A stretch of DNA of 64,000 nucleotides from Octadecabacter arcticus 238 (GCF_000155735.2 NC_020908.1:4208501-4272500); one strand, 5' to 3'. Shown: positions 41,960-50,158, numbered from the stretch's first letter. A program made the numbers and translations. The notes: generated by a model not told the origin, from the letters alone.

Positions 41960-42412
41960 ACCGGCACATAGGCGGTGACCGGCGGTGATGCGCCAAATAC
42001 CTGCCGGTCCCTGAAATCATTGGAGAGTTTTGGTTCTCGGAGGTACCACACCGCTGCGAGGCGCAGTGGAAATCCACGTCGAGAGCAGTCAAGCGACACA
42101 TGCAGCGGCCAATTTGGCACGGCCCAGTGCGTTTAGTGCCCGCACTTTTGTAAATCTTGTTTAAAATCAATGACCGGCAAGGGTCTGACCCCCTTGCCGG
42201 TTGGTTCAGTGCCGACGGTTAGTCGCCAAGCCCCGTGAAACAAGGCCAAAGCTTGTAAATCGGTTGTGAACGCAGCGCGCGATGACATGCGATGCCTCCA
42301 GCGCACCCTATTTGCCGCTGCACGACTTCTGCGCCCAAAATGGTGAGACTCCAGAAAACTCCATAATATCAATGACCGGCAAGCATTTGGCGCATCACCG
42401 CCGGTCACTGCC
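41960..42412. repeat. long imperfect inverted repeats between integrase and AlpA-like gene
   Basis: The segment 41976-42012 (GTGACCGGCGGTGATGCGCC, AAATACCTGCCGGTC) is repeated in inverted orientation at about 42374-42410 (GACCGGCAAGCATTTGGCG, CATCACCGCCGGTCAC). In the middle, CCGGCAAGGG (about 42174-42183) pairs with CCCTTGCCGG (42190-42200) as a strong hairpin, again starting GACCGGCAAG. Such repeated sites between int and an excisionase-like gene suggest recombinase or excisionase arm sites, or an origin region. No protein-coding gene is seen in 41890-42489. Confidence 0.6.
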
Positions 42413-42489
42413 TTCCCGCCACCCCTTCGTTTCTGCGTTTCTTGAGGCCTGCAATCCGTCCGGTTCGGGCGACAAACAGGAGACAGAAG

Positions 42490-42735
42490 ATGACACAACA
42501 AAGAACGACCCTACGACCCACCAAAACAAAACTCTTAAGCGGTTGGATCAGCCGACTGGACCTGGCGCTTGAACTCGGTGTGACAGTCGAAACCCTGCGT
42601 CGCTGGGAGGGGCTGCGATTTGGTCCGCCCTGCGTGCGCGCTGGGCGGAAGGTTTATTACCGGCGCGATGCAGTGCAGGATTGGCTGACGCAGCAGGAGA
42701 TGCCGAACCCTCGACGCGCAGGGGCACGCCGATGA
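42490..42735 (+). CDS. AlpA/excisionase-like HTH protein
   Basis: 81 residues from ATG 42490 (AGACAGAAG before it). The core ISRLDLALELGVTVETLRRW, followed by EGLRFGPPCVRAGRKVYYRR and DAVQDWL, is the winged-helix MerR-like fold (HTH_17) of AlpA and excisionase proteins: a recognition helix, a GPP turn and the K-V-Y-Y-R-R wing. In integrative elements such proteins control int or excision, or early transcription. First gene of a five-gene run with 4-base overlaps. Confidence 0.8.
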   Translation: MTQQRTTLRPTKTKLLSGWISRLDLALELGVTVETLRRWEGLRFGPPCVRAGRKVYYRRDAVQDWLTQQEMPNPRRAGARR

Positions 42736-43010
42736 GCATCCCCTTACCCTTCCGCCAACGGAGCCGGCGCGCTGAACGCGATGAGGCACGCACGGATTGG
42801 ATCGACGAGCGGAGGCGTGAGGCACGCATGGTTGTCGCTGACGTGATCCATCATTCCGATCACCTGCTGCGCATCGCCTGCAATGTGCTGGTCCGCCACG
42901 GCGAGACGCCCAAGGAACGCGAGGATGCGCGCATCTTGCTGGTGGTGCTGGAGGCCAAGACCCTTGGGCGCGGCCATCATCGTGGCCAGGACCCGGAGGT
43001 GGAGCGATGA
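42732..43010 (+). CDS. small phage-type hypothetical protein
   Basis: 92 residues, ATG 42732 in ATGA overlap. Very basic N-terminus (RQRSRRAERDEARTDWIDER) followed by one long helix (MVVADVIHHSDHLLRIACNV) and an acidic/basic tail. No named domain. Its constant coupling with the excisionase-like and nuclease genes suggests a role in element replication or control. Confidence 0.6.
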   Translation: MSIPLPFRQRSRRAERDEARTDWIDERRREARMVVADVIHHSDHLLRIACNVLVRHGETPKEREDARILLVVLEAKTLGRGHHRGQDPEVER

Positions 43011-43459
43011 AGCGGCGCGCAACACCCGAGGCAGATCTGCAGCGCGCTGTTGTTGTGGCCCTGCGCTTTGCCCTGCCCAAGGGGGCCATCGTGCATCACT
43101 GCGTCAATGAGGTGACGGAAGCCGGGCCCCGCGGCGCGCGGCGTCAGGCGATCCTGGTAGGCATGGGCGTGCATCCCGGCTTTGCCGATCTCATCGTCCT
43201 TTGCGATGGGCGCGTGCTGTTTCTGGAGCTGAAGTCTCTGAAGGGACGGCTCAGCCCCGCGCAGGAGGGGTTTCGCGATGCCGTGCTGGCGCTGGGCTTT
43301 GGCTGGGCCCTGGTGCGCACTATGGATGACGCGCTGGGCGCATTGGCGGATTACGGGATTATTACGCGTGTCGTGCAGGTCGGTGAACGGGATACCCAGC
43401 GGAATGCAAGCGCCCAGCGCGTTGGTGCCGGCACCCCGGAGCGGAGGGTCACCTCATGA
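43007..43459 (+). CDS. VRR-NUC domain nuclease
   Basis: 150 residues, ATG 43007 overlapping the previous stop. The PD-(D/E)XK VRR-NUC core is present: MGVHPGFADLIVLCDGRVLF (Asp), LELKSLKGRLSPAQ (E-x-K), preceded by the helix with EADLQRAVVVALRF. Stand-alone VRR-NUC proteins are common in phage replication modules and act as structure-specific or Holliday-junction-type nucleases. The C-terminal 25 residues (ERDTQRNASAQRVG) look unstructured. Overlaps the next gene by 4 bases. Confidence 0.85.
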   Translation: MKRRATPEADLQRAVVVALRFALPKGAIVHHCVNEVTEAGPRGARRQAILVGMGVHPGFADLIVLCDGRVLFLELKSLKGRLSPAQEGFRDAVLALGFGWALVRTMDDALGALADYGIITRVVQVGERDTQRNASAQRVGAGTPERRVTS

Positions 43460-43863
43460 GCCATGCCGCCACCAACTGGGCCATCCAGCGCCGAGGGCTC
43501 AAGCCCACCACCAAGATCGTGCTCTGGCATCTGTGTGACCGCTTCAATCCCGATTACGGCTGCTTCCCCTCCCAAGCGCGGCTGGCACATGACTGCGAGA
43601 TCGGGCGCGCCACCCTCAACCGCCATCTGGATGATCTGGAAGCCCGCGGGCTTATCCGCAGAATACGGTCTGTCGATGCCAGGACCGGGCAGCAGCGCCC
43701 CACCCGCTACTTGCTTGGGTTTGAGTCGGACTTCTCGCCATCCGAGCCCGGAAAGCCGGAGGGCGGGGACACCCCCCCTTGCGACGCAGACGTACCACCA
43801 GAGCCGTGTCCCGATATGAGACACGGGGGCAGGTCGGAAAAAGCCATGCCTGACAACGGTTAA
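43456..43863 (+). pseudogene. HTH replication-initiator-like protein, 5' part (ends at an in-frame TAA)
   Basis: ATG 43456 begins a 135-residue frame. The winged helix-turn-helix reads LKPTTKIVLWHLCDRFNPDY, FPSQARLAHDCEIGRATLNR, HLDDLEARGLIRRI (HTH_36-like). A linker follows with DMRHGG, and TAA at 43861-43863 stops it. The same frame continues after the stop through PEPCLDLGHGAVSH to LVREPLTE at 44004, where an IS200-type element is inserted. It resumes after the element as PVKEEED (44560). Deleting 44005-44559 and ignoring the TAA restores one 351-codon gene. The DNA binding domain and in-gene iterons suggest a lambda-O-like initiator. Confidence 0.7.
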
Positions 43864-43976
43864 CCTGCGCCAATCCCGCCAGAGCCGTGTCTCGATTTGG
43901 GACACGGGGCCGTGTCTCATTTTTGCGCAAACCCGTGTCTCAAAAACAGCGATTCCCGTGTCTCAAATTGGGACAC
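43804..43976 (+). repeat. iteron array inside the initiator-like gene
   Basis: The motif CCGTGTCTC(A/G) or its near variant occurs five times: 43804 (as CCGTGTCCC), 43885, 43910, 43933 and 43956. The last three are spaced exactly 23 bp. The copies at 43804, 43885 and 43956 are followed by inverted GACAC(GG) halves (43820-43826, 43901-43907, 43972-43976). They lie within codons of the linker region, giving the repeated peptide EPC(P/L)D(M/L)(R/G)HG. Regular spacing by about two helical turns is typical of replication iterons. Confidence 0.75.
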
Positions 43977-44007
43977 TAACCTTGTAAGAGAACCTTTAAC
44001 TGAACGA

Positions 44008-44427
44008 CTACCGGCTGACGCCGGTAGGTTCCCTTTTTGAATGTAATTCAAGATACTGAAGTATGACAGCGTCAGTGACATTGCCGCTAGTTGTTGAGAA
44101 AAATCCGCGAGCCCAAAACCGCTGGCCCCAGTACCGTTTGCGCAGTTCGGGAAACTCGCGCTGTATCTTATAAGACGAGCGTCCCTTGATCCGCATCATC
44201 ACCTTTGACAATGCTATCTGAGGCGGGACCGATATGAACATGTGGACGTGATCGGTCGACAATACGCCCTTCTCAATATGCACGCCAAGTTCTTGGCATG
44301 TTTGGATAATGATTTCACGGATACGCTCACGCATCTCACCGCGCATAACTTTGTATCGGTATTTTGTTGTCCAGACGACGTGAAACCGGTGATAAAATTT
44401 GGTATGGCTTCCTGTGGAATAGATCAT
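44008..44427 (-). CDS. tnpA: IS200/IS605 transposase TnpA (Y1 HUH)
   Basis: 139 residues from minus-strand ATG 44427 (MIYSTGSHTKFYHRF), which has GAGAGGGA upstream; an ATG at 44442 is in frame but lacks a ribosome binding site. Y1 HUH features: HVVWTTKYRYKV, the HUH-like pair in STDHVHMFISVPP, and the catalytic Tyr in DAVILQYLELH. Length is typical. The stop codon lies inside the terminal hairpin. Expression is probably limited by the 28-bp inverted repeat overlapping its ribosome binding site. Confidence 0.92.
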   Translation of the reverse strand: MIYSTGSHTKFYHRFHVVWTTKYRYKVMRGEMRERIREIIIQTCQELGVHIEKGVLSTDHVHMFISVPPQIALSKVMMRIKGRSSYKIQREFPELRKRYWGQRFWARGFFSTTSGNVTDAVILQYLELHSKREPTGVSR

Positions 44428-44494
44428 AATCTTCCCTCTCATTTTTAAGACCCTTACTGCTTCGCGGGGTCTTAAAAATGAGAGGGAAGATTAT
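44426..44494 (-). promoter_or_regulatory. 28-bp perfect inverted repeat covering the tnpA ribosome binding site
   Basis: Arms 44426-44453 and 44467-44494 are perfectly complementary around a 13-base loop. The arm nearest the gene contains AGAGGGA and ends at the tnpA start codon. In a tnpA transcript started upstream of 44494 the Shine-Dalgarno would be locked in the stem. Known IS200 elements repress tnpA with a leader hairpin of this kind. Confidence 0.75.
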
Positions 44495-44559
44495 AGTACA
44501 TTACGCTAAAGCGGACCGGCTGGAAGCCGGTGGCTTTAATCCCGTTTGTGGAAAGTAAA

Positions 44560-45066
44560 CCAGTAAAGGAGGAGGAGGACGCGCCAGCGCGCGAAACCGG
44601 CTTTGATGATTTTTTTGGTGACCTGCTGCAAGCGCTGGGCTTGGATGCAGATCAGGCATTGCCCGCCTGGTGGCAGGGTTGGCCAGCACGACAGCACGTG
44701 CAGCGATGGATTGATCATCTGGGGATGTCGCAGGATCGGATCCTTGCCGTCGCACGAGAGACTCGAGAAGCCCACCCCGCCCCACCTGATGGACCCAAAG
44801 CGCTTGATCGGGCGATGGAGCGCGCGGTACGGCGCGATGCCGATGCGGCAAAACAAGCCACAGCCAGCGGCCGAAACCCCAAGCGACAGCGCAAGCGCGA
44901 TGCCGGTCCCCGTCCCAGCGATGACCAACTTGCGGCGTTCTACGCCGGGATGGTGAACTCCGACGCCTACCTGCCCGCCAATGCGATCAGCAGCGCCATG
45001 TGCGGATTGATGCTGACACGCAAACTGGTCACACCCGACCAGCTGCGACTGCGGGGGGTGCTATGA
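44560..45066 (+). pseudogene. HTH initiator-like protein, 3' part (downstream of the IS200 insertion)
   Basis: 168 codons from 44560, in the same frame as the 5' part once the IS is removed. Contents: PVKEEEDAPARETGFDDFF, LLQALGLDADQALPAWWQGW, VQRWIDHLGMSQDRILAVA, then a basic linker (GRNPKRQRKRDAG) and a C-terminal globular part (DDQLAAFYAGMVNSDAYLPA, MLTRKLVTPDQLRLRGVL). The separate domain blocks suit an initiator with a protein-interaction C-terminus. It has no own start with a ribosome binding site and its stop overlaps the next ATG. Confidence 0.7.
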
Positions 45067-45740
45067 GCAGGTTCGATCGCAGATTCGCCCGCATGCGGGG
45101 CCAGCCCAGCGCAGGCGGCAAGTCCAAACGCGCGCTGGGCGTACAGGCAGGCCTCGAATGGGCCTTCCGGGTCGAGAAAGCCCAGCTGGAGCTGCCGCCA
45201 CGCCAAGACGCGGATGAGGAAAGTCGTGGCTTTGGGCTGGAATACGTCCTGATGCAGCGCGCCGTCCTAGGCTGTCAGATCGATGGCGGGCAACACAAGA
45301 TGGGCGGCTATGTCCATGAGGATGCCGAGGTCATCGCGGCCACCGTCGCCGGGCTGCCCGACAGCCTTGGCGGGATCCGCATGGCGCTGCGCGTGGCAGA
45401 GCTGGCGCGGGCGGGGATGACACCCGACTGGATGCCCGGCGTTGTCCCACGTTGCGTGCCGCGGGAGACGAGCGAGAACCAGCACGGTGTCCAGGCCGTC
45501 ACCGAGGTGATCGGGACAGAGCGCGTCGTTTCGCGGGGCAAGTGGCGCCGCGTTGATGTGCTGCACTGCCCCGTCATCTGGCGGCCGCATCCGGAGCAGA
45601 TCGCATCTGCACGGCGAGGCTATGACGACTGGTGGGCTGCCTTGGATTGGGTGCACGATGGGCTGGTAGCGGGTAGAATATTGAGGGACGTGGAGGTCAC
45701 GGGAGTAATGCCGAAGGTGAAACCTTGGAAAAACAAGTGA
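45063..45740 (+). CDS. phage-type hypothetical protein
   Basis: 225 residues, ATG 45063 in ATGA overlap with the initiator gene. Contains GFGLEYVLMQRAVLGCQIDGG and VHEDAEVIAATVAGLPDSLGG, then MALRVAELARAGMTPDWMPG, and near the end HCPVIWRPHPEQIASARRGY with DDWWAALDWVHDGL. I know such proteins only as members of Rhodobacterales prophage early regions without an assigned function. Last gene of the run; the element's structural genes are absent. Confidence 0.6.
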   Translation: MSRFDRRFARMRGQPSAGGKSKRALGVQAGLEWAFRVEKAQLELPPRQDADEESRGFGLEYVLMQRAVLGCQIDGGQHKMGGYVHEDAEVIAATVAGLPDSLGGIRMALRVAELARAGMTPDWMPGVVPRCVPRETSENQHGVQAVTEVIGTERVVSRGKWRRVDVLHCPVIWRPHPEQIASARRGYDDWWAALDWVHDGLVAGRILRDVEVTGVMPKVKPWKNK

Positions 45741-45916
45741 TAACGTCGATCTCGGCCCAGACCTGCCATTCACTTGCCGACCAGATGTTGCGATGCGGCA
45801 TACCAGAACGGCCATTCGAGTTTCGTGCAGTAATTTGGGAAGTTCATCGTCGGGTCGTGAGGCTTTCAAGACGGCACGGAGGGGCCAGAGCTGATCATGC
45901 AATAGACGGCATCACC

Positions 45917-47245
45917 TCATTTCCGATATTCTTGCAGGCCAAGCTTTGCCCACATCCAACCAAAATCGTATTCCGCTAGTACAGCGTTTTGCTGCTTGTC
46001 ACTGCGGTTCTCGAGAAGTTTCAACCAGTCAACCACCTTCTCACGACCAGCTGCGCTGCGTACAGCTTGGCGCGGCGACTTGCCGTCCAAGGCAGGCAAT
46101 GGGGCATCCAAGGTTTCGCGGTAATGCTTATCCATATAGTCATGCGTGATCTGTTTCTCGATGTGTGGCGGAATCTCGTCTGCACCTTCCAAAGACGTTT
46201 CAGCGCGTTCCTCAGACATCACTTGCTCAACGGTGCGGATTGCGGTCAAAGGCCGCTTCAGACGTTTGCCTGTTGCCTCTATCACCAACGCGGCAATTTT
46301 TTCTGCGCGGGCAGCCGAATTCACCTGTACCAGCAGAGATTTCCCTTTGAGCTCGAGGGTTCCCAGCACGGTGCGTCCTGTCATTTCTGTGTCCAACATC
46401 ATTCCACTCCCCTTCTTGGGCGTGTTGCGCAGGGCAAGCCAGTTCCAGAAACGCGGCCCCTCGGGCACGAAACCTTTGACGTCATCCAAGCAGGCCGCAA
46501 TTTCTTTTTGTAGCACACCCGGCGCCAAACGAAACCTGAGATCATGAAACATCACGTCGTCGCCATCCGAGTTGCAGAGCTCTGGAATTCCAGAAGACAT
46601 GGCCTTTGGTAGCGTGGTAAACAACCAAGCGCTGGTAAAGACGGGGGCGCAGTCCATCAACTGGCGCGTCGTTAGCTGTAACGGGGCGTTCCCCTTCAGT
46701 TTCATTGCTGCGCGAAGCCCTTCGAACAGAAATTCGACGGCTTCAGCCGAAAAGGCCAACAATGCGCCCGAGATGACGTGCGTGTCGCCCTCGGCAATCA
46801 CGCGGACGGCAATTCGGTCCCATTGCTTTAGGGAGCGCGTGGCGGACTTTTCAAAAACGGTGACCCGCTCCCTATCACCAACCAAGTCTTTGAGCACCAT
46901 AGACTCGCCAAGTTTAACGTTACTGACTTCGTAAAGGCTCACTGGCGTATCGCGAAGAGCTGCAAAATATTCTCTATTGGCGGCCGTTTCATTCCAGCCA
47001 CGACGTTTAAGGTAGAGGTCAACGACACTGCCTTCATCGTCCCGGCGAGAAAGGAAATCCTCGAATCCGCATCCCCACAATACACTAGGCCATGGTTCCC
47101 CTAACAGTTCGGGTAGGTCGTCGTAATCCAGATCAAATTCCTCAAGCGCTGGCATGAGGTGTTCGGTTGTCACATCCTGTAGCCGCCCGAACCAGAGATC
47201 ATCCTGCCTGATAAAATCCAGCAAATTTGAGATGTCATTTCGCAT
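45917..47245 (-). CDS. hypothetical protein with a C-terminal MbcA/ParS-antitoxin-like segment
   Basis: 442 residues from minus-strand ATG 47245, chosen because GGAGGG lies 6 bases upstream. Soluble and acidic. Much of the protein is unrecognised (WGCGFEDFLSRRDDEGSVVD, LKGNAPLQLTTRQLMDCAPV). The C-terminal 60 residues read HYRETLDAPLPALDGKSPRQ, AVRSAAGREKVVDWLKLLEN, FGWMWAKLGL. The L-D-G-K-S-P-R-x-A pattern resembles DUF2384 and SEC-C-associated proteins. No catalytic residues are obvious. Stands alone between the phage-like region and the IS91 element. Confidence 0.65.
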   Translation of the reverse strand: MRNDISNLLDFIRQDDLWFGRLQDVTTEHLMPALEEFDLDYDDLPELLGEPWPSVLWGCGFEDFLSRRDDEGSVVDLYLKRRGWNETAANREYFAALRDTPVSLYEVSNVKLGESMVLKDLVGDRERVTVFEKSATRSLKQWDRIAVRVIAEGDTHVISGALLAFSAEAVEFLFEGLRAAMKLKGNAPLQLTTRQLMDCAPVFTSAWLFTTLPKAMSSGIPELCNSDGDDVMFHDLRFRLAPGVLQKEIAACLDDVKGFVPEGPRFWNWLALRNTPKKGSGMMLDTEMTGRTVLGTLELKGKSLLVQVNSAARAEKIAALVIEATGKRLKRPLTAIRTVEQVMSEERAETSLEGADEIPPHIEKQITHDYMDKHYRETLDAPLPALDGKSPRQAVRSAAGREKVVDWLKLLENRSDKQQNAVLAEYDFGWMWAKLGLQEYRK

Positions 47246-47895
47246 ACCAGCCCTCCAGAATTGTGCATCGACAAAGTACACCTATAGAAAACACGCCGTC
47301 AGGTTACAAATAGTTCGGAGGCACAACATAGCTTCTGATCACAGCCCACGGCCGCCATTCTGTCGGTGAGCATACCACCCTACTGTCGTGTAGTATGGCA
47401 GTCAGCAATTAAAATCCCCATGCTGGCTTTTAAACGTGATCGGCCCTTACCGGACGTTCACCTATCATCGGCTATGCTGCAGTGCGGCCCGTCAAGCCGG
47501 ACATTCGCTGCAACAGCAAAACCAATGCATGACCGAACTCACACTATGGTGTAGGTTTCTCGGACGCCACGCGCGAGGTTTGGGTGACGCGGAACATTGC
47601 CTGGCGTCGGAGAGGCGCTCAAGCGGGAAATCGCGGGGTTGGTCTGGGTGGATCGATTGTTGCTATGGGGATTTGCGCAATGCGTGTGTTTTCGCCCGGA
47701 GCTGACAGGCCAGTTTGGCGGGGCGCATTGAGTTAAGCGCAGCGCCGGTTTTGCCTGCTGTTGGTTGAAACTCACGGTATTTTGTCGGCGTCACCATGTT
47801 TTGCCACGCTGATCGCTTGATCAAAGCATGCCGATTGGTTCGCAGGAGATATAGCGAGCGGCCGAGGGTGTCGTTCGTGATGTGCGGTGCGCGCG
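47246..47895. other. intergenic region before the left IS91-like element
   Basis: No gene supported. It contains a copy of the dispersed TTCGCTGC-type repeat (about 47435-47515). The distal (transposase-side) end of the IS91-like element should lie somewhere in 47550-47895, but the end cannot be fixed because the other copy is truncated. Confidence 0.35.
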
Positions 47896-49104
47896 TCATG
47901 CAGCAGCCCTTTGTGTTTTTGGCGGCGCTCTGGGATGTTGGGCTGGTGCGATTGTGTCGACGATTATCAACTGCCCGCCACAACATGGGCAAGGCAGAGC
48001 AAGAACACGAGGAGGTTCATCTGCATCGTTGATGGTGTTGCCTTTATCGTGCTCCTTGTGAGGGGTTTTGGCCCCCAGCAGTTGCCGGATCCGCGCGATA
48101 TTGGCCGTGCGGTTGCTATTCCCATAGAACCCATAATGTCGGATGCGGTGCTGGCCTCTGGGCAGCACGTGGATCAGGAACCGGCGAATGAACTCATTTG
48201 TGGATAAGGACATGGTCGTGTGGCGGCCCGCACCTTTGAGGCGATAGTCCTTGGCGCGGAAGGTGACGTTTTGCGCATCGAAACGGATCAACCGGCTGTT
48301 TGAAATGGCAATCCGATGTGTGTAGCGCGATAGGTATGCCAGCACCGCTTTTGGCCCGGTGAAGGGTTCTTTGGCGTAGACCACCCATTCGATTTTACGC
48401 AGCGGTTGCAGGAAAGTGTCAAAGACATTTCGATCTGCAAGGTTTGTGAGATCGCCGAAGAATTGCAGTTTCCCGGCCTTATGCAGCTTGGCCAGCCCTT
48501 CCAGAATGAGCCGCCGATACAAGCGGGATAGAACGTGGACAGACAGGAAGAAGTTCTTGCGGCAGGCGATCCATTTTGAACCATCTGTCGAAAGCCCTCC
48601 CCCCGGCACGATCATATGGACATGGGGGTGGTGGGTCATCGCCGAGCCCCAAGTGTGAAGGACCGACGTTATGCCAACCTTTGCCCCCAGATGTTTAGGA
48701 TCAGCGGCGATTCTGACCACAGTGTCCGCGCTTGCCCGCATCAGAAGATTATAGATCTCGCGTTTGTTCTGATATGCGATGTCAGCAATCTGCTTTGGCA
48801 AGGTGAAGACCAGATGGAAATACCGCACAGGCAGCAGTTCAGCCTCACGTGCCGCAAGCCATATCTTCGCTGCACCCGCCTGGCATTTTGGGCAGTGACG
48901 GTTGCGGCATGAGTTGTAGGCGATATGCTCATGCGCGCAGTCGGCGCAGCGCGCGACATGACCGCCAAGCGCCGCGGTTCGACAGCGCTCAATCGCACTC
49001 ATGACTTTGAACTGGTTCAGGCTGATGTGTCCTGCGTTTGCGGCACGCCAAGCAGCACCATGGTCACGGAAGATATCCGCGACCTCCAGTGATCGACTGG
49101 GCAT
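47896..49104 (-). CDS. IS91-family transposase (Y2 HUH), full length
   Basis: 402 residues, minus-strand ATG 49104. N-terminal zinc-binding segment RCADCAHEHIAYNSCRNRHC with PKCQ, then the Y2_Tnp HUH motif HHPHVHMIVPGGGLS. The catalytic Tyr region includes LSRYTHRIAISNSRL. Rolling-circle-type transposases of this family act without target duplications. The gene follows, by 6 bases, a tyrosine recombinase gene on the same strand; together they form one IS91-like element. Confidence 0.9.
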   Translation of the reverse strand: MPSRSLEVADIFRDHGAAWRAANAGHISLNQFKVMSAIERCRTAALGGHVARCADCAHEHIAYNSCRNRHCPKCQAGAAKIWLAAREAELLPVRYFHLVFTLPKQIADIAYQNKREIYNLLMRASADTVVRIAADPKHLGAKVGITSVLHTWGSAMTHHPHVHMIVPGGGLSTDGSKWIACRKNFFLSVHVLSRLYRRLILEGLAKLHKAGKLQFFGDLTNLADRNVFDTFLQPLRKIEWVVYAKEPFTGPKAVLAYLSRYTHRIAISNSRLIRFDAQNVTFRAKDYRLKGAGRHTTMSLSTNEFIRRFLIHVLPRGQHRIRHYGFYGNSNRTANIARIRQLLGAKTPHKEHDKGNTINDADEPPRVLALPCPCCGGQLIIVDTIAPAQHPRAPPKTQRAAA

Positions 49105-50158
49105 GGTGGCCTATGAAGGCTTAGGCTTGCCCTTCTTCCGCTTGGCTCCATTCAGATCATCCAGCGGACTGTCCACTGCCGCAATCATGCCCGTGGCAAC
49201 GCTGGCATAGCGCGCAGTAGTTGTCAGTTTGGAATGCCCGAGCAAGGCTTGGATCACCCGGATATCGACGCCGCGCTCCAACAGATGGGTTGCAAAACTG
49301 TGCCTCAACGTGTGCAGCGTGACCGGTTTGGTGATCCCGGCTTCCCGCGCGGTCTCTTTAAATAGCCGCGATATCTGTCGCGCTGAGAGGTGTTTGCCGC
49401 GATAGCCGGGAAAGAGGACCCGCTCGGGTGCAGGAACATCCTTGTCCTGACCGGTCGGCCGTTCTTGCCACCAGTCGCGCAGCAGGCTCAAAATATCGAC
49501 AGGCAGCATGACGATGCGATCCTTGCGCCCCTTCGATTGCACGATGCGGATGATTTCCTGATCGCTATCGATATCACCAACTTTGAGCCGCACGACCTCG
49601 CCCGCACGCATCCCGCAGCCATAAGCCAGCGACAACATCACGCGCGCCTTCAGGCTCGGAGCCATAGCCAGAATGCGTTTAATCTCCTTTTTGCTCAGCA
49701 CCAGTGGCACTTTCACCGGTTCCTTCAAATGGAAGATCTCGGCCACAAGATCATGCCGTCGAAGGGTCACGCGGAGCAGAAACTTGACCCCTGTCATCGT
49801 TTGGTTTCGGGTGCAGATGCTGACGCCGCTCTCGATCAGGTGTTGTTGGAAATACTTCACATCGTCTGGCGTGGCCGTCTCTGGCGAGCGCCCTAACCAA
49901 GCCGCAAAACGCTTACAGGCGCGCAGGTGACTACTCTGTGATGCAGGGCCGAGATTGCGCCCTGACATATCGGAAATCATGCGCGCACGAAGGGGCGTCG
50001 TTGGTGTCGATTGTTGAATGTTCATCGGAATATCCTCTGTCAATCGAGGCAAAATCACCTCGACCAACAGCACACACCCAAAATCTAGAATCGCGCAACA
50101 AATCCCTGTTAAGCCCTACACCCGCAGCAAGCGCCCATATCGCGGAGCGATTTAGTGC
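48278..50158 (-). repeat. 1,881-bp inverted copy of the IS91-like element (left)
   Basis: This segment is the reverse complement of 58214-60094 at near identity. By eye I find only a few differences: a T/G at the outer end near 50137, a C/A giving Gln or Lys in DWW(Q/K)ERP, a synonymous C/T, and an A/T creating an earlier stop. The shared outer boundary is GCACTAAATCGCTCCGCG. On the other side the right copy is truncated at 60094. Confidence 0.9.
49111..50025 (-). CDS. tyrosine recombinase of the IS91-like element (left copy)
   Basis: 304 residues from ATG 50025 (AGAGGATATTCCG before it). N-terminal SAM-like domain (SQSSHLRACKRFAAWLG, DVKYFQQHLIESGVSICTRN). Catalytic residues: Arg in YGCGMRAGEVVRL, Lys in QSKGRKDRIVML, HTLRHSFATHLLERG (H-x-x-R), LLGHSKLTTTARYASVA (His, Tyr). 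Complete XerC/D-like enzyme. Its tail differs from the right copy by one base, which there makes a stop three codons earlier. Confidence 0.92.
   Translation of the reverse strand: MNIQQSTPTTPLRARMISDMSGRNLGPASQSSHLRACKRFAAWLGRSPETATPDDVKYFQQHLIESGVSICTRNQTMTGVKFLLRVTLRRHDLVAEIFHLKEPVKVPLVLSKKEIKRILAMAPSLKARVMLSLAYGCGMRAGEVVRLKVGDIDSDQEIIRIVQSKGRKDRIVMLPVDILSLLRDWWQERPTGQDKDVPAPERVLFPGYRGKHLSARQISRLFKETAREAGITKPVTLHTLRHSFATHLLERGVDIRVIQALLGHSKLTTTARYASVATGMIAAVDSPLDDLNGAKRKKGKPKPS

Larger units (their letters stand above)
44005..44559 (-). mobile_element. IS200/IS605-family element (tnpA only)
   Basis: A 555-bp element bounded by imperfect palindromes: CTACCGGCTGACGCCGGTAG at 44008-44027 and ACCGGCTGGAAGCCGGT at 44515-44531, the subterminal hairpins recognised by Y1 transposases. 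Its removal joins GAA (44002-44004) to CCA (44560-44562) in frame and regenerates a continuous protein. This fixes the ends to within a few bases. No target duplication, as expected for this family. Confidence 0.8.

Noticed and set aside
42135..42501. 122-codon minus-strand frame in the inverted-repeat region
   Set aside because: Composition reflects the repeats (it reads through both arms) and no start signal is present.
43804..43976. CRISPR-like repeat array
   Set aside because: The repeats are only about 10 bp with 13-bp gaps and are partly inverted; no cas genes are present. Iterons explain them better.
45725..45979. 84-codon plus-strand frame after the phage-type genes
   Set aside because: Starts inside the preceding gene, lacks a ribosome binding site, and overlaps the 3' end of the convergent 442-aa gene.
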